A DNA stretch of 38,533 bases from Halorubrum sp. CBA1125. GTDB lineage: Archaea; Halobacteriota; Halobacteria; Halobacteriales; Haloferacaceae. This document shows positions 33,809-38,533 of the stretch, in pieces. The notes under the pieces were generated by a model. It did not search any database. It was not told where the DNA came from and saw nothing but the letters and a program-made list of their open reading frames with translations. The position numbers were made by a program, and so were the translations under genes. Position 1 is the first letter of the stretch, and each line of letters begins with the position of its first letter. The DNA is taken from positions 1-38,533 of the forward strand of contig NZ_WPCE01000007.1 of NCBI RefSeq assembly GCF_009742825.1, read 5' to 3'.

Positions 33809-34686
33809 TCAACGGTCCGCTGCCGCCGCGCGCTCGACTATCCGCTCCGCCTGTGCGACCAGCGGGGCGTCGATCATCTCGCCGTCGACCTGAAACACCG
33901 CTCGCCCCTCGCGCCCAGCCTCCTCGCGGGCAGCGAGCACCGCCTCCGCCCACTCGATCTCGTCCTGGTCGGGGGTGAACGCCTCGTTTATCGTTGTCAC
34001 CTGCGACGGGTGGATCGCCAGCTTCCCGTCGTAGCCCAGCGTGCGCGCGAACTTGGCGTCCTCGCGGAGTCCCGCCGCGTCCGAGAAGTCCGTGTACACC
34101 GTGTCGATCGCGTCGACGTCGGCGGCGCCGGCCGCCAGGACGACGTGCTCGCGGGCGTACAGCACCTCGGTCCCCTCGTCGGTCCGGGTCGCCCCCACGT
34201 CGGCGGCGAGGTCCTCGGCACCGAAGACGAGCGCGTCGGTCGCGTCGGCGGTCGCGATTGAGTCCGCGGAGAGGACGCCGCCCGCGGTCTCGATCAGCGC
34301 GAACACGGCCGGATCGAGCCCGCGCTCCGCACACAGCGACTTCACCTCCTCGACGCGCGCGGCCGTCTCCACCTTCGGGAGCATCACCGCGTCGAGTCGC
34401 AGATCCCCGCCGGTGTCGTCGGTTTCGTCGCCGTCCGTCCCTCGCCCGACCAGGCGTCGAGGTCCGCGGCCGGCTCGGCCGCGGTCAGGCGGACGCACAC
34501 CTCCGCGTCTGGGTCGAACGCGGGATCGACGAGCACGTCCCGGACGGCCTCGCGTGCCTCGTTTTTCCGGGCGGGGGCGACCGCGTCTTCGAGGTCGAAA
34601 CAGAGCACGTCGGCGTCCGTCTCGGGGGCCTTCCGCATGAGTTCCGGGCGGTCGCCCGGCGAGAACAGGAGGCTTCGTCGCGCCAT
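33809..34686 (-). pseudogene. HpcH/HpaI aldolase/CitE-like acyl-CoA lyase, one-base frameshift
   Basis: The ATG at 34686 opens MARRSLLFSPGDRPELMRKA and CFDLEDAVAP, the CitE N-terminus with its phosphate and metal-binding Asp/Glu. The frame fails in a CCC run at about 34439-34441. The remainder, DAVMLPKVETAARVEEV, LIETAGGVLSADSIA, LVFGAEDLAADVG and LAIHPSQVTTINEAF, lies in the neighbouring frame. One added base makes a 292-aa enzyme of normal length. TTTAT (34711-34715) stands 24 nt upstream. Family members cleave citryl-, malyl- or 3-hydroxyacyl-CoA esters. The divergent MaoC hydratase next door suggests action on mesaconyl/methylmalyl-type CoA esters, as in the methylaspartate cycle, or a short-chain hydroxyacyl-CoA; inference only. 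Confidence 0.85.
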
Positions 34687-34710
34687 GTCGGGCGGTCCGT
34701 CCGAGCGACC

Positions 34711-34715
34711 ATAAA
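34711..34715 (-). promoter_or_regulatory. TATA element for CitE-like gene
   Basis: GATTTATGG on the minus strand lies 24 nt before the ATG at 34686. Confidence 0.5.
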
Positions 34716-34829
34716 TCGGGGCGGCTCCGCGGACCGTCGGTTCCGGGGACTCGGCTGCGGATCCGTCCGACTGACCGCCCCCGCTCCGCGAGCGGTAGGC
34801 ATTTGACGGCCGCAGGAGTCGGCGCACCC

Positions 34830-35300
34830 ATGACGGGACGCTACTACGAGGCGTTCGAGGTCGGCGAGACGATCGAGCACGCGAAGCGCCGGACGATAAG
34901 CGAAGCCGACAACCAGCGCTTCTGTGACATGACGATGAACCAGCAGCCGCTCCACCTCGACGGCGCGTTCGCCGCCGAGACGCGGTTCGGGGAGCGGCTC
35001 GTGAACGGGCTCTACACGATGTCGCTCGCGGTCGGGCTGTCTATCCCGGAGACGACGGACGGCACCATCGTCGCGAACCTCTCGTACGACGACGTCGAGC
35101 ACCCGAACCCGGTCTTCCACGGCGACACGGTCCGCGCGCGGTCGACGGTCACCGACAAGCGGGAGACGAGCGACGGCGAACGGGGGATCGTCACGATGCG
35201 CGTCGAGGCGTTCACGATCGACGAGGAGGACGACGACGACGTCCTCGTCTGCGAGTTCGACCGAACCGTCCTCGCGAAGAAACGTCCCGAAGACCCGTAA
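34830..35300 (+). CDS. MaoC-family hydratase/dehydratase
   Basis: This is a 156-aa single hot-dog protein. EADNQRFCDMTMNQQPLHLD is the hydratase motif, with catalytic His in PLH but Asn-Gln-Gln where R-specific enoyl-CoA hydratases have Asp-x-Asn. RFGERLVNGLYTMSLAVGLS follows as the second family segment. It is divergent from the CitE-like gene, a CitE-MaoC pairing that recurs in other prokaryotes. It would hydrate a branched or dicarboxylic enoyl-CoA that the lyase then cleaves, or the reverse. The missing motif Asp leaves activity uncertain. The ATG at 34830 is the first Met giving the family N-terminus. Confidence 0.85.
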   Translation: MTGRYYEAFEVGETIEHAKRRTISEADNQRFCDMTMNQQPLHLDGAFAAETRFGERLVNGLYTMSLAVGLSIPETTDGTIVANLSYDDVEHPNPVFHGDTVRARSTVTDKRETSDGERGIVTMRVEAFTIDEEDDDDVLVCEFDRTVLAKKRPEDP

Positions 35301-35391
35301 CAGAGCGCGGGGACCGCTCGCGTGAGCCTGCCTTTCAAAAACCGCGTCCGTCTCATCTGCGATTCTGCGCCCGTCTCACCGTTCCGCTCCG

Positions 35392-35997
35392 TCACTCCTC
35401 GGTGAGGAGCAGTTCGAGGTACGACGTCCGAACCTGGTCGTCGCCGTCGAGCCCGAGCCGATCGAGCGCGTCGAGCGCCTCGTCGCGGACGGTCTCGATC
35501 GCGGCGGCGTCCCCGACCGCGCGCTCGATCTCGACGAACTCGCCGACGTCGGTGACGGCGTCGAGCGTCACGGTGAACCCGTCGTACGACCAGAACTCCC
35601 GGCGCTTCTCGACGGTCGCCGCCGGCTCGAATCCCAGTCCGGCGACGATCTCGGCGATCGCCTCGCCGTCGTCGACGGCGGTCTCGTGTTCGGCGCGGGT
35701 CTTCGAATCGTCGTCGAGCAGCGGCCCCTTGTACGTGATCTTCGCCGTCTCCGCGTCGGTTTCGGCGGGTTCGCGGTCGGTCTCGCGGTTTCCCTGTCGC
35801 TTCTCGTCCCCCTCGGCCGCGAGCGACGTCTCGCGCCGGACGCGGAGCGCCTCGTCGGTCGCCGCGAAGTCGCGGTGCGGGGCGTCGTAGTACACGTCGC
35901 GCTGGCGACGGGCGTCGACGCGCTCGGCCCCGGCTTCCCGGAGGCGATCGCGGACCGCGTCCAGGTCCGCCGGGACCTTGATCTCGACCTCGTACAT
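35392..35997 (-). CDS. CYTH-domain protein (class IV adenylate cyclase/CyaB-like)
   Basis: This is a 201-aa protein. The EVEIK motif at residues 3-7 is the ExExK metal/triphosphate site of the CYTH tunnel fold, and RQRDVYYDAP and LRVRRE supply further basic residues. ITYKGP, AATVEKRREFW and FTVTLDAVTDVGEFVEIE continue the barrel. The insert near 60-85 is acidic and variable. Family members cleave or cyclise triphosphates (cAMP formation or thiamine triphosphate hydrolysis). In archaea the physiological substrate is unknown. Confidence 0.87.
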   Translation of the reverse strand: MYEVEIKVPADLDAVRDRLREAGAERVDARRQRDVYYDAPHRDFAATDEALRVRRETSLAAEGDEKRQGNRETDREPAETDAETAKITYKGPLLDDDSKTRAEHETAVDDGEAIAEIVAGLGFEPAATVEKRREFWSYDGFTVTLDAVTDVGEFVEIERAVGDAAAIETVRDEALDALDRLGLDGDDQVRTSYLELLLTEE

Positions 35998-36092
35998 ACC
36001 ACGCCTCCGGCGGCGGCGGTGAAAAGGACCGTGAAGCCGCCCCCGCGTGTGGCGACGGGCGACGGCTCTCGGCTCCGGGTCGAACCGTGCGC

Positions 36093-36099
36093 CTTAAGG
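36093..36099 (+). promoter_or_regulatory. TATA-like element for FKBP gene
   Basis: CTTAAGG ends 23 nt before the ATG at 36123, consistent with a leaderless start. Confidence 0.45.
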
Positions 36100-36122
36100 G
36101 TGCAACGGGAGACCTTCAGGGT

Positions 36123-37079
36123 ATGAGCGACCAGGAGCAAGCGGACGCGGCCGAGGCCGAGGAGGCCGAGACCGAAGCCGAAACCGACGCCGAGACCGAG
36201 GACACCGGGCTGGCGGACGGCGACTTCGTGCGAGTCGCGTACACGATCCGCACCGCGGACGACGACCGCGTCATCGACACCACCGACGAGGCGGTCGCCG
36301 AGGAGGCGGAGATCGACACCGACGAACACGAGTTCGAGCCGCGCACCATCGCCATCGGCGCCGGTCACGTCTTCCCCGCCGTCGACGAGGCGTTCGTCGG
36401 CGCCGAGGTCGGCGACGAGGGCGTCGTCGACGTGCCCGCCGAGGACGCCTTCGGCGCGTACGACCCCGACGAGGTCGAGACCGTCAAGGCCGACAAGATC
36501 CCCGAGGACAGCCGGTACCCCGGCGCCCAGGTCCAGATCGACGGCCAACAGGGCTACCTCGAGACGATCATCGGCGGCCGCGCCCGCGTCGACTTCAACC
36601 ACCCGCTGGCCGGCGAGGACCTCGAGTACGAGTACGAGATCTTAGCGGAGATCGACGACCGCGAAGAGCAGGCGGCCGGCATGCTCGGGATGTACCTCCA
36701 GGACGCCCCCGAGGTCCGGATCGAGACCGTGACCGAGGAGGAAGAGACGGTCACCGAGGACGACGACGGCGAGGAAGTCGTCGAGACCGAAGCGGTCACG
36801 AAGGACGTGCTCTACGTCACCGCGACCCAGGCGATGCAGATGAACCAGCAGTGGATGTTCCAGAAACAGCAGATCGCCCAGGACCTCATGAGCCGACTCG
36901 ACCTCGACCGCGTCGTCGTCGAGGAGGTCATCGAGGGCGGCGGGATGGGCGGTCTCGGCGGTATGATGGGCGGGATGGGCGGTGCCGGCGCCGGCGACAT
37001 CGAGGAGGCGCTCGAAGACGTCGACGTCGACGCCGACGAGATCGTCGACGAACTCGACGACGAGCTCGACGAGGAGTAG
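36123..37079 (+). CDS. FKBP/SlyD-type peptidyl-prolyl cis-trans isomerase
   Basis: This is a 318-aa protein. An N-terminal Glu/Ala/Thr-rich tract (1-30) precedes the FKBP core: DFVRVAYTIRTADDDRVIDT, FVGAEVGDEGVVDVPAEDAF and VDFNHPLAGEDLEYEYEI. An insert-in-flap domain (DSRYPGAQVQIDGQQGYLET) is the SlyD-type arrangement. A C-terminal half of about 150 aa is added, with VTEEEETVTEDDDGEEVVET, a Met/Gln helix, a Gly/Met-rich stretch GGMGGLGGMMGGMGGAGAG and an acidic tail, exceeding ordinary SlyD. It acts as a cytoplasmic folding helper; the tail may bind clients or metals. Confidence 0.9.
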   Translation: MSDQEQADAAEAEEAETEAETDAETEDTGLADGDFVRVAYTIRTADDDRVIDTTDEAVAEEAEIDTDEHEFEPRTIAIGAGHVFPAVDEAFVGAEVGDEGVVDVPAEDAFGAYDPDEVETVKADKIPEDSRYPGAQVQIDGQQGYLETIIGGRARVDFNHPLAGEDLEYEYEILAEIDDREEQAAGMLGMYLQDAPEVRIETVTEEEETVTEDDDGEEVVETEAVTKDVLYVTATQAMQMNQQWMFQKQQIAQDLMSRLDLDRVVVEEVIEGGGMGGLGGMMGGMGGAGAGDIEEALEDVDVDADEIVDELDDELDEE

Positions 37080-37104
37080 TTCCGCCGTCGCCCCACTGAC
37101 GCCC

Positions 37105-37365
37105 ATGGAGATCGAACGGGCGCGCGACGACGTCCTCGTCGCCGCCGCGGCCGGCGGGACCACGATCGCGATCGCGCTTCTGTCCGGCGTCGTCGGCGTC
37201 GTCGAGGTCGCGACGCTCCCGACGCTGGCGCCGCTCGCCGTGTACGCGGCGTACCTCTTCTCCCGGAAGGGCGGTCCGTACGGGCCGCTCGACGACCCGC
37301 GGAACTGGGCCGTCACCGCGGTGCTCGCGGGCGTCGTCGTACTCGCCGCTGCGGCGGTATTTTAA
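37105..37365 (+). CDS. Small membrane protein downstream of FKBP gene
   Basis: This is an 86-aa protein. Two or three hydrophobic helices, VLVAAAAGGTTIAIALLSGV, LAPLAVYAAYLFSRKGGPYG and WAVTAVLAGVVVLAAAAVF, and almost no loops. The ATG at 37105 is 25 nt after the FKBP stop. It belongs to no family that I can name; similar short proteins follow FKBP genes in related haloarchaea as far as I recall. Confidence 0.7.
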   Translation: MEIERARDDVLVAAAAGGTTIAIALLSGVVGVVEVATLPTLAPLAVYAAYLFSRKGGPYGPLDDPRNWAVTAVLAGVVVLAAAAVF

Positions 37366-37408
37366 GTCGGAGGCGGCCCCTCGAACCCCGTATCCGACGG
37401 GGTCGCGG

Positions 37409-38023
37409 CTAGGCGATGTCGCGACTCGTGTCGATCGTCACCGTGTCCGTGAGCTTCAGCTTGAGCGGCTCCTCGAGCGCGGCACCGCCGCGGAACTTCG
37501 GGACGACGAGCCGGTTCGCGATCTCCGTGCCGGTGACCGTCGTCCGGAGGTCCAAGACCACGTCGGCGATCTGCTCGGAGACGATCCGGCTCTGCGAGGT
37601 CGGCCCCCCCTTGAGCGCGTGGAGCACGGCGACGCCGTCGATGTCGACCACTCGCTGTCGAAGGTCGCCGAGGAAGCCGCCGTACCGCGCCGCGTCGGTC
37701 TCCTCGAGCGGCCCGATCGAATCGACGACGAGCGTCTCGTTGTCGCCGAGCGCCCCCCCGGCCTCTAGGACCTCTCCCAGCGGGTCCTCCTCGTCGACCG
37801 CCGCGACGGTCGTGTCGCTGCCGGCGCCTTCGAGTTCGCTCTCGACCGCGTCGACGGACCGGACCGTCGTCAGGTAGCGACACGGTCGCGGGCGAGCGAA
37901 CCGCTCCAGGAGGAGCTCCGACTGGCTCGCCGGCTCCGCCTTCAGCGCGACGACGCTGCCGGCCGGGAGCCCGCCTCCGAACTGCCTGTCAAGCACGGAG
38001 ATCCCGGTCGAGAGCGCGTCCAT
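37409..38023 (-). CDS. RecA/KaiC-superfamily protein without a canonical P-loop
   Basis: This is a 204-aa protein from the ATG at 38023 (MDALSTGISVLDRQFGGGLP). The opening is typical of RecA/RadA-KaiC proteins, but the Walker A GxxxxGK[TS] loop is replaced by PAGSVVALKAEPASQSELLL. Walker B-like NETLVVDSIGPLEE and later strands (DIDGVAVLHAL, ADVVLDLRTTVTGTEIANRL) are retained. The protein probably binds rather than hydrolyses nucleotide, or is a regulatory or structural relative. Upstream lies a broken ParA/MinD-like gene in close order on the same strand. Confidence 0.8.
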   Translation of the reverse strand: MDALSTGISVLDRQFGGGLPAGSVVALKAEPASQSELLLERFARPRPCRYLTTVRSVDAVESELEGAGSDTTVAAVDEEDPLGEVLEAGGALGDNETLVVDSIGPLEETDAARYGGFLGDLRQRVVDIDGVAVLHALKGGPTSQSRIVSEQIADVVLDLRTTVTGTEIANRLVVPKFRGGAALEEPLKLKLTDTVTIDTSRDIA

Positions 38024-38132
38024 ACGATCGCTGCCGTCCCCGGACGTTTGGCTCTGTCGGTGCCGGGAGCGGTCGATCGAGCCGCGATCGTCGCCGGCCG
38101 GATCGCCGCCGGGCCCGGCGCCGATCCGTCTC

Positions 38133-38533
38133 ACGCGACGCGCCACTGTCCCGGCCCCGTACCCGGCGGCGAGCCGCGACGCGACGTCGTCGTAGGCGGT
38201 TCGAACCGCGCCGCAGAGAGCGGTCGGGGATCCCGTTTCGGGACCCGGCCGACCACCGGACAGCCGAGCAGGGCAGCGACGCGTCGGGGACCGACGCCGA
38301 TCGCACCACGACGGCGCCGACCGGCGGACAGTCGAGCCGACGGGCGATCGCGGCCGTCTTCGCGGCGTCCTGCAGCGCCGCCCTGCGGAGCGGCGTCACC
38401 AGGAGCGACCGGTCGGCGACGCGGAGCGGCGCCGCAACGTCCGGGCCGGCGCCGCGGGCAGTCGACGAGCGTCGGAACGGCCGAGGGCAGCGCCTCGTCG
38501 AGCGCGGACAGGGTCCGTACGGGATCGACCTCG
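38133..38533 (-). pseudogene. ParA/MinD-like P-loop ATPase, C-terminal part, several frameshifts (5' end outside window)
   Basis: Fragments in three frames assemble into the second half of a ParA/MinD-family protein. PTLVDCP is the Walker B strand and switch II; GAGPDVAAPLRVADRSLLVT, LRRAALQDAAKTAAIARRLD, VGAVVVRSASVPD, AALLGCPVVGRVPKRDP and AYDDVASRLAAGYGAG follow. Single-base losses near 38450-38458, 38278-38285 and 38209-38214 are needed to join them. The N-terminus and Walker A lie beyond the edge. The final frame runs without a stop toward the RecA-like gene, so the true end is uncertain; the end given is that of one frame's TGA. Function is presumed nucleotide-switch partner of the adjacent RecA-like protein. 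Confidence 0.65.

Noticed and set aside
37989..38399. Minus-strand 136-aa ORF taken as an independent Arg-rich protein
   Set aside because: Only its first 35 residues match a ParA/MinD-type core; the Arg-rich rest is out-of-frame reading after an indel.
1..38533. CRISPR arrays, tRNA or rRNA genes, complete IS elements
   Set aside because: No regularly spaced repeats, cloverleaf-like sequences, conserved rRNA stretches or transposase motifs were seen on either strand by reading.

Overview
The window comes from a haloarchaeon (class Halobacteria). The evidence is high G+C with AT-rich promoter gaps, very acidic proteins, twin-arginine (Tat) signals and Tat lipoboxes, many leaderless genes with a TATA-like element 23-27 nt before the ATG, and families largely confined to haloarchaea (HalOD1, DUF7344, DUF7511, DUF7123, Bat-type regulators). 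A Halorubrum-like member of the Haloferacales is plausible, but no marker gene here proves it. No rRNA, tRNA, CRISPR array or complete insertion sequence was seen.

Layout. (1) 1-11.1 kb is a cell-surface glycan locus. On the minus strand lie two tandem parallel beta-helix proteins, an alkaline-phosphatase-superfamily enzyme, an alginate-lyase-like Tat lipoprotein, a seven-repeat FG-GAP propeller and a Wzx-type flippase. A family 2 glycosyltransferase is divergent on the plus strand. (2) 11.2-13.2 kb holds glmS, preceded by a tiny coupled ORF. (3) 13.5-19.9 kb is a regulatory island: two DUF7344 winged-helix membrane proteins, four HalOD1 proteins, a DUF7511 protein, a 34-aa ORF and a divergent pair of TrmB-type regulators. 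(4) 20.1-24.5 kb is an overlapping DUF4129-DUF7269-DUF58-DUF7519 operon convergent with moxR. (5) 24.6-26.0 kb carries small proteins. (6) 26.0-29.3 kb carries a Bat-type multi-sensor regulator and a rubrerythrin-like zinc-ribbon protein, running into (7) a metabolic block to 36.0 kb: two glutamate dehydrogenases, a MOSC protein, DoxX, a CitE-like lyase divergent from a MaoC hydratase, and a CYTH protein. (8) 36.1-38.5 kb has an FKBP/SlyD-type isomerase, a small membrane protein, a RecA-like protein without a canonical P-loop, and a broken ParA/MinD-like gene at the edge.

How they fit together. The first 13 kb reads as one surface-polysaccharide programme: GlmS makes the amino-sugar precursor, GT2 and the flippase build and export glycan, and exported beta-helix, lyase-like and phosphatase-like proteins modify or bind it. 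Several of these genes, and moxR, share a distinctive TAACAA element about 25 nt before the start codon.

Caution. At least eleven single-base indels, many in or beside short G/C runs, split otherwise well-conserved proteins. They cluster in 0-10.3 kb and 34-38.5 kb, with one at 14.9 kb; I found none from 15 to 34 kb. This may be assembly error or gene decay. Genes affected are given as pseudogene-type entries with the composite protein described.
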